A DNA stretch of 64,000 bases from Miltoncostaea sp050250915 (GCA_050250915.1 JBFWNT010000016.1:13741-77740), one strand, 5' to 3'; shown: positions 34,138 to 42,706, counted from the stretch's first letter. Translations and numbers: made by a program. The notes: generated from the sequence alone by a model not told the origin.

Positions 34138-34920
34138 TCAGGCGATGGTGAGGATCCTCGGGCCGTCCGCGGTGATGGCCACGGTGTGCTCCCAGTGGGC
34201 GGAGAGGCTGCCGTCCCGGGTGGTGATGGTCCAGCCGTCCGCGCCGAGCACCACGTCGTGGCCGCCCGCGTTGACCATCGGCTCGATCGCGATGACCAGG
34301 CCCTCCACCAGCTCGGCGCCGGTGCCGGGGCGGCCGAAGTTGGGGACCTGGGGCTCCTCGTGCATGGACCGGCCGACGCCGTGGCCCACGAGGCTCTGGA
34401 CCACCGAGAACCCGGCGGCCTCGACCTCCTGCTGCACGGCGGCGCCGATGTCGCCCACGCGGCCGCCGAGCCGGGCGGCGGCGATGCCGCGCTCCAGCGA
34501 GGCGCGGGTCACGTCGATGAGCTTGCGGCCGATCCTCGACACCTCGCCCACGGCGTGGGTGCGCGCCGCGTCGGACACCCAGCCGTCCAGGATGACGCCG
34601 GCGTCCAGGGCGAGCACATCGCCCTCCCGGAGGGCGTAGGGGCCGGGGATCCCGTGCACCACCTCGTCGTTGACGGAGGCGCAGATCGACGCCGGATAGG
34701 GCGTCGGGCCCGGGTAGTCCTTGAACGCCGGGATGCCGCCGGCGCCGCGGATGAGCTCCTCGGCGATCTCGTCGAGGCGCTGCGTGGTCACGCCGGGGGC
34801 GATCTCCGCCTGGAGCGCCTCGTGGGTCCGGAACAGCACGGCGCCGGACGCGGCCATCGCGTCGAGCTCGCCGGGCGTCTTCGGTATGGGCCCCCGCGGG
34901 CGCTGGGAGGCCGTCGCCAC
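34138..34920 (-). CDS. map: Methionine aminopeptidase type I
   Basis: Map removes the initiator methionine from new proteins. The 260-residue enzyme has metal ligands in LDAGVILDGWVSDAARTHAVG, HGVGRSMHEEPQVPNFG, IEPMVN and the late WEHTVAIT. I use GTG 34920, 10 nt after the adk stop; the ATG at 34974 would overlap adk by 44 nt and adds an arginine-rich stretch not typical of the family. Order secY-adk-map is standard. Confidence 0.95.
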   Translation of the reverse strand: MATASQRPRGPIPKTPGELDAMAASGAVLFRTHEALQAEIAPGVTTQRLDEIAEELIRGAGGIPAFKDYPGPTPYPASICASVNDEVVHGIPGPYALREGDVLALDAGVILDGWVSDAARTHAVGEVSRIGRKLIDVTRASLERGIAAARLGGRVGDIGAAVQQEVEAAGFSVVQSLVGHGVGRSMHEEPQVPNFGRPGTGAELVEGLVIAIEPMVNAGGHDVVLGADGWTITTRDGSLSAHWEHTVAITADGPRILTIA

Positions 34921-34930
34921 GGGCTTGGCC

Positions 34931-35596
34931 CTAGGTCCCCGGCGCCGACGGGATGTGCGCGACGATCTGATCATGCACCTCGTCCGGTGAGCGTTCGCCG
35001 TCGACCTCGCTCAGGAGGCCGCGGGAGCGGTAGTAGTCGATGAGCGGTGCGGTCTGGGCATCGTAGACCGACAGCCGGTTCTCGACCGTCTCCGGGCGGT
35101 CGTCCTCACGCTGGTACAGATCGCATGTCTCGCCGCCGGACCCCTTCGGGCACGGGTCGCCCGGGTACGGGTTGAACACCTCGTGGAAGGAGCGGCCGCA
35201 GCGGCGGCAGATCCAGCGGCCGGCGAGGCGGCGGACCAGCTCCGCGCGCGACACGGCGATGGAGACGACGGCGTCGAGCGGCAGGCCGAGGTCGGCGAGC
35301 ATGCGGTCGAGCGCGTCGGCCTGGGGCACGGAGCGCGGGAAGCCGTCCAGCAGGAAGCCGCCGACGTCGGGGGCGGAGATCTTCTCGCGGATCATCCCGA
35401 CCACCACCGCGTCCGGCACCAGCTCGCCGGCGTCCATGTACCGCTTCGCCTCGCGCCCCAGGTCGCTGCCCTCCGCGACGGCCGCGCGGAGCAGGTCTCC
35501 GGTGGAGAGGTGCAGCAGGCCGAACTCGTCGCGGAGCCGCTCGGCCTGCGTCCCCTTCCCGGCGCCGGGGGGGCCGAGCAGGATGAGGCGGGCTAT
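34931..35596 (-). CDS. adk: Adenylate kinase, apparent ATA start
   Basis: Adk interconverts ATP, AMP and ADP. The P-loop GPPGAGKGT is at residues 8-16, followed by HLSTGDLLR, GFPRSVPQA and a LID with four cysteines (CRRC, PC, TC). The normal N-terminus (xRLILLG) begins here with the codons ATA-GCC-CGC-CTC; no ATG, GTG, TTG or CTG lies in frame close upstream. The ATA overlaps the secY stop (ATAG), exactly where ATGA or GTGA overlaps are used elsewhere, and AAGGG lies 8 nt upstream. I infer initiation at AUA; 221 residues. Confidence 0.93.
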   Translation of the reverse strand: MARLILLGPPGAGKGTQAERLRDEFGLLHLSTGDLLRAAVAEGSDLGREAKRYMDAGELVPDAVVVGMIREKISAPDVGGFLLDGFPRSVPQADALDRMLADLGLPLDAVVSIAVSRAELVRRLAGRWICRRCGRSFHEVFNPYPGDPCPKGSGGETCDLYQREDDRPETVENRLSVYDAQTAPLIDYYRSRGLLSEVDGERSPDEVHDQIVAHIPSAPGT

Positions 35597-36855
35597 TTCA
35601 GGAACCCTTCGTAGGAGCGCATCATCAGCTGGGCCTCCATCTGGCGCATCGTGTCGAGGGCGACGCCCACGACGATCAGGATCGAGGTGCCACCGAGGAC
35701 CCCGAAGAACACGTTGGAATCCGGCAGGTAGCGGAACACGATGTTCGGCAGCTCGGCGATGATCGCCAGGTAGATGGCGCCGGGCAGCGTCAGGCGCGTC
35801 AGCACGCGGTCGAGGTAGACGGCCGTCGGCCGGCCCGGTCTGACGCCGGGGATGAAGCCGCCGTACTTCTTCAGGTTGTCGGCCTGCTCCACCGGGTTGA
35901 ACTGCACCGCGGTGTAGAAGTACGTGAAGAGGATGATGAGCAGCGCCTCGAAGATGATGTAGTACCAGGACCCCGGCGCCAGGAAGTCGGAGACGTTCTG
36001 GAAGAAGGAGTTCTGGCCCGCGAGCTCGGCCAGGGTCGGCGGCAGGATGACCACCGACGAGGCGAAGATCACCGGGATCACGCCGGCCATGTTCACGCGC
36101 AGCGGCATGTAGGTGGTGCCGCCCGAGGTCATGCGACGCCCGACCACGCGCTTCGCGTACTGGATCGGGATGCGGCGCTGGCCCTCGTTGATGAACACCA
36201 CGCCGATCACGACGGCCAGGGCGATCAGCAGGATCAGCACCTGCGACACCGGCGGCAGCGTGAGCCAGCCGTCCACCGCGTCGGGGACCGACGAGACGAT
36301 GCTGGCGAAGATCAGCAGCGAGATGCCGTTGCCCACGCCGCGCTGGGTGATGAGCTCGCCGAGCCACATCAGCAGCACCGTGCCCGCCGTCACCGAGATG
36401 ACGATCAGGTAGAAGCGGCCCGGGCTGAAGTCCGGCAGCGCGTCCTGCGACTTGAAGTACAGGACGTATGCCATCGACTGCAGCAGAGCGAGCACCACGG
36501 TGAAGTAGCGCGTGTACTGCGTGATCTTCTGCTGCCCGCTCTCACCCTCCTTCTGGAGGGCCTCGAGCCGCGGGATCACCACGGTCATCAGCTGCAGGAT
36601 GATGCTCGCCGTGATGTACGGCATGATCCCCAGCGCGAAGACCGCGAACCGGGTGAGCGCGCCGCCGGCGAACAGGTTCAGGAAGTCGAGCAGCCGGCTC
36701 CCGCGCTGGTCGATCGCCTGCTGGAGCGCGTCCAGGTCGATGCCCGGGACCGGCACGTACGAGCCGAACCGGTACACGGCCAGGATGAACGCCGTGAAGA
36801 GGAGCTTCTTGCGGAGGTCCGGCGACCGGAGCGCCGTGAGGATCGTCTTGAGCAT
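35593..36855 (-). CDS. secY: Protein translocase channel SecY
   Basis: This 420-residue, ten-helix membrane pore of the Sec system shows the lateral-gate and plug regions FGSYVPVPGID and FNLF-like NLFAGGAL, ITQRGVGNGISLLIF, and the C-terminal cytoplasmic loop GIRPGRPT-type (GVRPGRPTAVYL). It sits between rplO and adk as usual. The ATG at 36855 starts at MLKTILTALRSPDLR. Confidence 0.98.
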   Translation of the reverse strand: MLKTILTALRSPDLRKKLLFTAFILAVYRFGSYVPVPGIDLDALQQAIDQRGSRLLDFLNLFAGGALTRFAVFALGIMPYITASIILQLMTVVIPRLEALQKEGESGQQKITQYTRYFTVVLALLQSMAYVLYFKSQDALPDFSPGRFYLIVISVTAGTVLLMWLGELITQRGVGNGISLLIFASIVSSVPDAVDGWLTLPPVSQVLILLIALAVVIGVVFINEGQRRIPIQYAKRVVGRRMTSGGTTYMPLRVNMAGVIPVIFASSVVILPPTLAELAGQNSFFQNVSDFLAPGSWYYIIFEALLIILFTYFYTAVQFNPVEQADNLKKYGGFIPGVRPGRPTAVYLDRVLTRLTLPGAIYLAIIAELPNIVFRYLPDSNVFFGVLGGTSILIVVGVALDTMRQMEAQLMMRSYEGFLK

Positions 36856-36870
36856 CCGCTCAGACCGCTC

Positions 36871-37410
36871 CTAAGCCTCGGTGGTCGTCGCCTCGCCGAG
36901 CAGCTCCACGGTGCCACCGGCGGCCTCGATCTTCGCGCGGGCGGCGGCCGAGATCGCCTCGACGCGGACCGTCAGGGCGCGGTCGATCTCGCCGCCGGCG
37001 AGGATCTTCACGGGCCAGGCGCGGTTCGCGTTGTTCTTCACGAGCCCCTTCGCCGCGAGCGCCTCGAGGTCCACGGTCGCGCCGGCGTCGAAGACGCTGA
37101 GGGCGCCGACGTTGACCGGCACCGAGTGGGTGCGGAACGGGCCCATGGGCATCGACATCTTGCGGTTGGAGCCGCGGAGCTTGCCCTGCTGCATGTACAT
37201 GGGCATCTGGCCGCCGGCGTAGCCCTCGCGGACGCCGCCGCCGGAGCGCGCGCCGAGGCCCTTCTGGCCGCGGCCGGCGGTCTTGCCGGTGCCGGAGCCG
37301 ATCCCGCGGCCCACGCGCTTGCGCGCGCGCTTGGCGCCCGGGCGGGGCGACAGCTTGTCGAGGCTGATGTCCTCGGCGGCGGTCTCGGGGATGTCGGGGC
37401 GCTCAGCCAT
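36871..37410 (-). CDS. rplO: Ribosomal protein L15
   Basis: This 179-residue large-subunit assembly protein has the glycine-rich basic N-terminal arm (GRGIGSGTGKTAGRGQKG) after an acidic extension of about 17 residues, and the AGGTVELLG C-terminal strand. It is somewhat longer than the usual 145-150. Its start overlaps the rpmD stop by 8 nt. Confidence 0.97.
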   Translation of the reverse strand: MAERPDIPETAAEDISLDKLSPRPGAKRARKRVGRGIGSGTGKTAGRGQKGLGARSGGGVREGYAGGQMPMYMQQGKLRGSNRKMSMPMGPFRTHSVPVNVGALSVFDAGATVDLEALAAKGLVKNNANRAWPVKILAGGEIDRALTVRVEAISAAARAKIEAAGGTVELLGEATTTEA

Positions 37411-37588
37411 CCTTCTTCTCCACGCGGACGAGCCAGGAGACCATGCGCAGCATGCCCTGGAGCTGGGGCGAGTCGTCGTGCTCGACGGTCTGGCCGATGC
37501 GGCGCAGGCCCAGCGCGCGGAGCGTGCCGCGGTGGCGCTGCTGCGTGCCGATCGACGAGCGGACCTGGGTCACGGCGAGGCGCGTCAC
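37403..37588 (-). CDS. rpmD: Ribosomal protein L30
   Basis: This 61-residue protein has the L30 pattern: first strand LAVTQVRSSIG, then RGTLRALGLRRIGQTVEHDD and a final MVSWLVRVE strand. It overlaps rpsE by 4 nt and rplO by 8 nt, so all three are coupled. Confidence 0.95.
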   Translation of the reverse strand: MTRLAVTQVRSSIGTQQRHRGTLRALGLRRIGQTVEHDDSPQLQGMLRMVSWLVRVEKKDG

Positions 37589-38184
37589 GAGGCGGCCTCG
37601 GCGCCGGCGGCGACGGGCTCGGCGGCCTGGACGGGCTCGGTCGCGGGATCGCCCGAGCCGGACGGGATGCCGAGGACCTCGGCGACGGTCTTGTCGCGCA
37701 GCGCGGCGACCTCCTCGGGCCGGCGCAGCTCCTTGAGGCCCGCGACGGTCGCGGCCACCAGGTTCACCGGGTTGGAGGTGCCGAGCGACTTGCTCAGGAT
37801 GTCGCGGATGCCCGCGAGCTCGAGCACGGCGCGCACGCCGCCGCCCGCGATCACGCCGGTGCCCTCGGAGGCCGGCTTCAGGAACACCTTGCCGGCGCCG
37901 GAGCGGCCCGTCACCTGGTGGGTGATGGTGGTCCGGTACTTGGGCACGCGGAACAGATTCTTCTTGGCGTCCTCGACGGCCTTCTGGATCGCCACGGGGA
38001 CCTCCTTGGCCTTCCCGTGACCCACGCCGACGGTGTCCACCTCGTTGCCCACGACGACGAGCGCCGAGAACGAGAACCGCCGGCCGCCCTTGACGACCTT
38101 GGCGACGCGGTTCACCTGCACGACGCGCTCGTTGAGCTCGAGCCCGTCCGGGTTGATCTTCGCCCCTCGGCGTACCTCGGCCAC
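37585..38184 (-). CDS. rpsE: Ribosomal protein S5
   Basis: This 199-residue protein acts in translational accuracy. The double-stranded RNA-binding domain reads ERVVQVNRVAKVVKGGRRFSF and the C-terminal domain has GVIAGGGVRAVLELAGI. An Ala/Pro/Glu-rich tail ends the protein. The start is GTG 38184 (VAEVRRG) with GGGGGAG 7 nt upstream. Confidence 0.97.
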   Translation of the reverse strand: MAEVRRGAKINPDGLELNERVVQVNRVAKVVKGGRRFSFSALVVVGNEVDTVGVGHGKAKEVPVAIQKAVEDAKKNLFRVPKYRTTITHQVTGRSGAGKVFLKPASEGTGVIAGGGVRAVLELAGIRDILSKSLGTSNPVNLVAATVAGLKELRRPEEVAALRDKTVAEVLGIPSGSGDPATEPVQAAEPVAAGAEAAS

Positions 38185-38197
38185 TACGTCACTCCCC

Positions 38198-38548
38198 CTA
38201 GAACTCGAGCCCGCCCTCGCGGGCCCCGTCGGCGAGCGACTTGACGCGCCCGTGGTACTTGTAGCCGCCCCGGTCGAACACGACCCGGGCGATGCCGGCC
38301 TGCTTCGCGCGCTCGGCCAGCAGCTTCCCGACCTCGCCGGCCGCCGGACCCTTGGCCAGGCCGCGCAGCGCCGCCTCGTGGGAGCCGGCCGCCGCGAGCG
38401 TGTGGCCGGCGCCGTCGTCGATGAGCTGGGCGTAGATCCGCTTGTTGGAGCGGGCGACGGCCAGGCGGGGGCGCTCGGCGCTGCCCACGACCTTGCCGCG
38501 GATCCTGCGGTGGCGCCGGAGGCGCGCATCCCTGGTGCTGAGGCTCAT
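38198..38548 (-). CDS. rplR: Ribosomal protein L18
   Basis: This 116-residue 5S rRNA-binding protein has RLRRHRRIRGKVVGSAERPRL at the N-terminus and the conserved FDRGGYKYHGRVKSLADGAREGGLEF end. It overlaps rplF by 4 nt (ATGA). Confidence 0.97.
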   Translation of the reverse strand: MSLSTRDARLRRHRRIRGKVVGSAERPRLAVARSNKRIYAQLIDDGAGHTLAAAGSHEAALRGLAKGPAAGEVGKLLAERAKQAGIARVVFDRGGYKYHGRVKSLADGAREGGLEF

Positions 38549-39078
38549 GCTCTCTTACCGACCTTGCGACGAACGACCTCGCCCGCGTAGCGGACGCCCT
38601 TGCCCTTGTACGGCTCCGGCGGACGCGTCCCCCGGACCTGCGCAGCGATCTCGCCGACCAGCTGCTTGTCGATCCCCTTCACCACCACCTGGGTGGGGGC
38701 GGGGACCTCGAACTGGATCCCGTCGGGAGGATCGATGGTAACAGGGTGCGAGTAGCCGACCGCCAGCTCCAGGGCCTGCCCCTTCATCTGGGCGCGGTAG
38801 CCGACGCCCTGGATCTCGAGGCGGCGCTCGAAGCCCGCGCTGACGCCCGTCACCAGGTTGGCGACGAGGCTCCGCGACAGGCCGTGCAGGGCCCGGTGCG
38901 GCCCGCGGTCGGTCGGCCGGGTCACGACGATCTGGCCGTCCTGCTCGGCGACCCGGATGGGCTCGACCACGGTGTGGGTGAGCTCCCCCCTGGGGCCCTT
39001 CACCCTGACCGTCTGGCCCGTGATGTCGACCGTCACCCCGTCGGGGATCGGGATCGGTGCGCGTCCGATGCGGCTCAT
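38545..39078 (-). CDS. rplF: Ribosomal protein L6
   Basis: This 177-residue protein near the GTPase-associated centre has two homologous domains. It starts MSRIGRAPIPIPDGV and contains the hallmark PEPYKGKGVRYAGE near the end. Normal length. It follows rpsH by 7 nt. Confidence 0.98.
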   Translation of the reverse strand: MSRIGRAPIPIPDGVTVDITGQTVRVKGPRGELTHTVVEPIRVAEQDGQIVVTRPTDRGPHRALHGLSRSLVANLVTGVSAGFERRLEIQGVGYRAQMKGQALELAVGYSHPVTIDPPDGIQFEVPAPTQVVVKGIDKQLVGEIAAQVRGTRPPEPYKGKGVRYAGEVVRRKVGKRA

Positions 39079-39085
39079 TCGTCTC

Positions 39086-39481
39086 CTACCAGACCGAGCA
39101 GATCACTTCGCCGCCGATGCCTCGGCGGCGGGCCTCGTGACCGGTGATGACGCCCTGGGAGGTCGAGATCACGGCGACGCCCATGCCGCCCAGCACGCGC
39201 GGGATCGCCGTCTTGTCGACGTAGACGCGCCGGCCGGGCTTGGACACGCGCTCCAGGCCGCTGATGACGCGGCGCCGGTCGCTGCTGTACTTGAGGCGGA
39301 TGACGAGATCCTGGCCGACCCGGCCCTCGCGCAGCTCGAAGTCGCTGATGTAGCCCTGGTCCTTGAGGACGCGGGCGACCTCGGTCTTGAGCCCGCTGGC
39401 GGGCATCTCGACCTGGTCGTGCAGGGCGGTGTTGGCGTTGCGGATGCGGGTGAGCATGTCCGCGATGGGGTCGGTCATCAT
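39086..39481 (-). CDS. rpsH: Ribosomal protein S8
   Basis: This 131-residue central-domain 16S-binding protein opens with DPIADMLTRIRNAN and ends with the usual STSQGVITGHEARRRGIGGE. S8 represses the spc operon in other bacteria; no site is recognised here. Confidence 0.98.
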   Translation of the reverse strand: MMTDPIADMLTRIRNANTALHDQVEMPASGLKTEVARVLKDQGYISDFELREGRVGQDLVIRLKYSSDRRRVISGLERVSKPGRRVYVDKTAIPRVLGGMGVAVISTSQGVITGHEARRRGIGGEVICSVW

Positions 39482-39494
39482 CGGCGCGTCCCCC

Positions 39495-39680
39495 CTACCA
39501 GCTGCTCTTGGTCATGCCGGGGATGACGCCGGCGTGCGCCGACTGGCGCAGGCACACGCGGCACAGCCCGAACTTGCGGAACACCGCGCGGGGGCGGCCG
39601 CAGGCGTGGCAGCGCGTGTACTGCTGCGTCTTGTACTTGGGGGTGCGGGAGGCCTTCACCCGCAGACTGGTCTTCGCCAC
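39495..39680 (-). CDS. rpsN: Ribosomal protein S14, zinc-binding short type
   Basis: This 61-residue S14 has two CxxC pairs (CHAC and CRVC), the zinc form also called RpsZ. It starts with GTG (VAKTSLRVKAS) and lies between rplE and rpsH as in most actinobacteria that keep the zinc form in the spc operon. Confidence 0.97.
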   Translation of the reverse strand: MAKTSLRVKASRTPKYKTQQYTRCHACGRPRAVFRKFGLCRVCLRQSAHAGVIPGMTKSSW

Positions 39681-39688
39681 GTCTCTCC

Positions 39689-40336
39689 TTACCTGCGTCC
39701 GCGGCCGCGGCCGCCGTACTTGCGCTGCTTCTTGCGCCGGCGGGCCGCCAGCTCGTCGGACGAGTAGCCCTCGGCGCGGAACGGCATGCCGAGGTGGCGG
39801 AGGAGGGCGCGGCCCTCCTCGTCGGTGCCCGCCGTGGTCGTGATGGTCACGTTGAGCCCGCGCACCGCGTCGACGCGGTCGTAGTCGATCTCCGGGAAGA
39901 TCGTCTGCTCCCGCAGGCCCAGGTTGTAGTTGCCACGGCCGTCGAAGCCGTCCGGGTTGATGCCGCGGAAGTCGCGGATCCGCGGGAGCGCGACCGACTG
40001 GAGCCGGTCGAGGAACTCCCACATGCGGTTGCCGCGGAGCGTGACCTTGCAGCCGATCGCCATGCCCTCGCGCAGCTTGAACTGGGCGATCGACTTGCGG
40101 GCGCGGGTGATCGCCGGGCGCTGCCCCGCGATGATCCCGAGCTGCTCCACGGCCTCGTCGAGCGCCTTGCTGTTCTGCTTGGCCTCGCCGACGCCCATGC
40201 TGAGCGTGATCTTCTCCAGGCGCGGGTGCTCCATGGGGGACCGGTACCCGAACTCCTCCTGGAGCTTCGGGCGGATCTGGTCCTCGTAGGTGTCGCGCAG
40301 TCGCGCCCGGGCGGGCGCCGTCGTCTCGGTGCTCAT
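39689..40336 (-). CDS. rplE: Ribosomal protein L5
   Basis: This 215-residue 5S rRNA/P-site protein has HPRLEKITLSMGVGEA, ITRARKSIAQFKLREG and RDFRGINPDGFDGRGNY. A basic tail (RRRKKQRKYGGRGRGRR), about 20 residues beyond the usual end, extends it. The ATG overlaps the rplX stop by 1 nt (TGATG). Confidence 0.97.
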   Translation of the reverse strand: MSTETTAPARARLRDTYEDQIRPKLQEEFGYRSPMEHPRLEKITLSMGVGEAKQNSKALDEAVEQLGIIAGQRPAITRARKSIAQFKLREGMAIGCKVTLRGNRMWEFLDRLQSVALPRIRDFRGINPDGFDGRGNYNLGLREQTIFPEIDYDRVDAVRGLNVTITTTAGTDEEGRALLRHLGMPFRAEGYSSDELAARRRKKQRKYGGRGRGRR

Positions 40337-40650
40337 CAGTCCAGCTTCTCCCCCGAGCGTGCGGACACGCGCGTCCGGACGCCGTCGATCTCCTGGATCC
40401 GCACCCGGGTCGCCCGCCCGTCCTTCGGGTCGATGTGGGCGACGTTGGACAGATGGATCGGCCCGGGCTTCTCGATCACCCCGCCCGGCTCGTTCGGCGG
40501 CCGGGGCTTGGTGTGACGCTTGATCATGTTGAGGCCCTCGACCAGGACGCGCCCCTCCTTGGGGCGGACCTCGAGGACGACGCCGGTCTTGCCCTTGTCC
40601 TTGCCGGACAGGAGCACCACGCGGTCGCCGGTGCGGATGCGGGCGGGCAT
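40336..40650 (-). CDS. rplX: Ribosomal protein L24
   Basis: This 104-residue assembly initiator has a KOW motif at the N-terminus (IRTGDRVVLLSGKDKGKTGVV) and the VEGLNMIKRHTKP segment. It starts at ATG 40650, overlapping the rplN stop by 1 nt. Confidence 0.97.
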   Translation of the reverse strand: MPARIRTGDRVVLLSGKDKGKTGVVLEVRPKEGRVLVEGLNMIKRHTKPRPPNEPGGVIEKPGPIHLSNVAHIDPKDGRATRVRIQEIDGVRTRVSARSGEKLD

Positions 40651-41018
40651 CAGAGGACCTCCGGCGCCAGGCTGACGATCTTCATGAAGTTCTTCTCCCG
40701 CAGCTCGCGGGCGACCGGGCCGAAGATGCGCGTCCCGCGCGGGTTCTGGGCGTTGTCGATGATGACGGCGGCGTTCTCGTCGAAGGCGATGAACGTGCCG
40801 TCGTCGCGCCCGTGCTCCTTCTTGGTGCGCACGACGACGGCGCGGACGACGTCGCCCTTCTTGATGGCGCCGTTCGGCACGGCCTGCTTGACCGTGCCCA
40901 CGATGATGTCGCCCACCGTCGCGGAGCGGCGCCGCGACCCGCCCATGATGCGGATGCACAGCAGCTCGCGGGCGCCGGTGTTGTCGGCGACGCGCAGGCG
41001 TGTCTCGACCTGGATCAC
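40650..41018 (-). CDS. rplN: Ribosomal protein L14
   Basis: This 122-residue protein starts VIQVETRLRVADNTGARE and contains GTRIFGPVARELRE. The GTG start overlaps the rpsQ stop (TAGTG); the longer frame to 41081 lies inside rpsQ and is rejected. GAGAGG in the end of rpsQ serves as ribosome-binding site. Confidence 0.98.
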   Translation of the reverse strand: MIQVETRLRVADNTGARELLCIRIMGGSRRRSATVGDIIVGTVKQAVPNGAIKKGDVVRAVVVRTKKEHGRDDGTFIAFDENAAVIIDNAQNPRGTRIFGPVARELREKNFMKIVSLAPEVL

Positions 41019-41296
41019 TAGCGGGCCCTCTCCAGGATCTCGGCCAGGCGCCAGCGCTTCTGCTTGGACAGCGGGCGGCACTCGACGATGCGCACGAAGT
41101 CGCCCTCGTTCGCCTCGTTGCGCTCGTCGTGGGCGTGGAGCTTGGACGAGCTGCGCACGGTCTTGCCGTACACGGGGTGCGCACGGGAGGTCTCGAGCAG
41201 CACGGTGATGGTCTTGTCGCGGCCGGCCGACACCACGACCCCCTGACGGGTCTTGCGGCCGGCGACCGACTCCTGGGGCGTGCGGACGGCGCTCAT
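41018..41296 (-). CDS. rpsQ: Ribosomal protein S17
   Basis: This 92-residue OB-fold 16S-binding protein shows RQGVVVSAGRDKTITVLLE, HAHDERNEANEGDFVRIVECRPLSKQKRW and a short tail. It overlaps rpmC by 4 nt. Confidence 0.97.
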   Translation of the reverse strand: MSAVRTPQESVAGRKTRQGVVVSAGRDKTITVLLETSRAHPVYGKTVRSSSKLHAHDERNEANEGDFVRIVECRPLSKQKRWRLAEILERAR

Positions 41297-41487
41297 CGGG
41301 TCAGCTCCCGCTCGCGGGCGACGGTCAGCAGTTGCGCGATCTCGCGCCGGCGGATGCCCAGCTCCGAGGTGCGCTCGAGGGCGCCCGAGGCGTGCTGGAA
41401 GCGCAGGTTGAAGTGGGCCTCGCGGGCCTCCTCCAGCGCGCGCGCCAGCTCGTCGTCGGTCATGTCACGGATCTCGGTGGTCTTCAT
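41293..41487 (-). CDS. rpmC: Ribosomal protein L29
   Basis: This 64-residue two-helix protein at the tunnel exit reads MKTTEIRDMTDDELARALEE and NLRFQHASGALERTSEL, the typical L29 core. The ATG overlaps the rplP stop by 1 nt. Confidence 0.97.
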   Translation of the reverse strand: MKTTEIRDMTDDELARALEEAREAHFNLRFQHASGALERTSELGIRRREIAQLLTVARERELTR

Positions 41488-41900
41488 CAGCCGTCCTCGC
41501 GCGTCACGAACTTGCACTTCACGGGGAGCTTGTTGGCGGCGAGGCGCATGGCGTCGCGGGCCAGCGGCTCCGGCACGCCGGACAGCTCGAACATGATGCG
41601 GCCGGGCTTCACCACGGCAACCCAGCCCTCGGGCGAGCCCTTGCCCGAGCCCATGCGGGTCTCGGCCGGCTTCTTGGTGACCGGCAGCTGCGGGAAGATG
41701 TTGATCCAGACCTTGCCGCCACGCTTGATGCGGCGGGTCATGGCGATACGGGCGGCCTCGATCTGGCGGTTCGTGATCCACGCCGGCTCGAGCGCCTTCA
41801 GGCCGAACTCGCCGAAGTGGACGACGTGGTTGCCCCGCGAGAGGCCCTCACGGCGACCGCGATGGTGCTTGCGGTGCTTGGTGCGCTTGGGCATCAACAT
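41487..41900 (-). CDS. rplP: Ribosomal protein L16
   Basis: This 137-residue protein near the peptidyl-transferase centre starts MLMPKRTKHRKHHRGRREG and has RIKRGGKVWINIFP and GSGKGSPEGWVAVVKPGRIMFE. The ATG at 41900 overlaps the rpsC stop by 1 nt (TGATG). Confidence 0.98.
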   Translation of the reverse strand: MLMPKRTKHRKHHRGRREGLSRGNHVVHFGEFGLKALEPAWITNRQIEAARIAMTRRIKRGGKVWINIFPQLPVTKKPAETRMGSGKGSPEGWVAVVKPGRIMFELSGVPEPLARDAMRLAANKLPVKCKFVTREDG

Positions 41901-42706
41901 CAGTTGGACCCCCCGCCGCTCCGGTCGCCGCCACGGCCACCGCCGCCGCCGCGCCCACGGCCGCCGCCGCCACCGCCGTTCCCGCCACCGCCGCCGCCGT
42001 CGCGCCGGTCGCGGCGCGGGCGCCGCGGCGGCGGGGCCGCGTCCATGTCGGTGCGGCCACGGCTGTCGGTGACGCCCTCGGGCAGCACCTCGCCCTTGTT
42101 GATCCACACCTTCACGCCGATGCGGCCGAACGTCGTCTTGGCCTCGTGGAAGCCGTAGTCGATGTCGGCGCGGAGCGTGTGCAGCGGGACGCGGCCGTCC
42201 GAGTAGTGCTCGGAGCGGGACATCTCGGTGCCGCCCAGCCGGCCGCCGCACTGCACCTTCACGCCCTGGGCGCCGGAGCGCATGGCGGAGGTGAGCGCGC
42301 GCTTCATGGCGCGGCGGAAGCTGACCCGGTTCTCGAGCTGCTCGGCGATGGACTGGGCCACCAGCTTCGCGTCGAGCTCGGGGCGCTTGATCTCGTTGAT
42401 GTTCACCTGGATCTGCTTGCCGGTGAGCCGGTTCAGCTCGCGGCGCAGCGCGTCCACCTCGGACCCCGACTTGCCGATCACGATGCCGGGACGGGCCGTG
42501 TAGATGTCCACGGTCAGCTTCGTCTGATCCTTCTTCAGGTGGATCGACGAGAGGCCGGCGTGGCTCAGCTTGCGGGTGATGTGGTCGCGGACGATCCGGT
42601 CCTCGTCGAGGTACTTCGCGAACTCGCGCGTCGAGAACCAGTTGCTCCGCCAGCCGTTGTGCGGCAGGCCGAGGCGGAAGCCCGTGGGGTTGATCTTCTG
42701 ACCCAT
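41900..42706 (-). CDS. rpsC: Ribosomal protein S3 with Gly/Arg-rich tail
   Basis: S3 is part of the mRNA entry site. The KH domain has GIVIGKSGSEV (75-85) and the C-terminal domain has SGAQGVKVQCGGRLGGTEMSR. At 268 residues it is longer than the usual 210-240 because residues 222-268 form a low-complexity tail: proline/arginine first, then glycine runs with scattered Arg-Gly (GGRGRGG). The ATG start at 42706 gives the standard MGQKINPTGFRLG. Confidence 0.97.
   Translation of the reverse strand: MGQKINPTGFRLGLPHNGWRSNWFSTREFAKYLDEDRIVRDHITRKLSHAGLSSIHLKKDQTKLTVDIYTARPGIVIGKSGSEVDALRRELNRLTGKQIQVNINEIKRPELDAKLVAQSIAEQLENRVSFRRAMKRALTSAMRSGAQGVKVQCGGRLGGTEMSRSEHYSDGRVPLHTLRADIDYGFHEAKTTFGRIGVKVWINKGEVLPEGVTDSRGRTDMDAAPPPRRPRRDRRDGGGGGGNGGGGGGRGRGGGGGRGGDRSGGGSN

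Noticed and set aside
41900..42043. CRISPR-like or tandem-repeat array in the Gly-rich rpsC region
   Set aside because: The repeats are short GGC/GGT-type codon runs that encode glycine in frame; there are no regular spacers.
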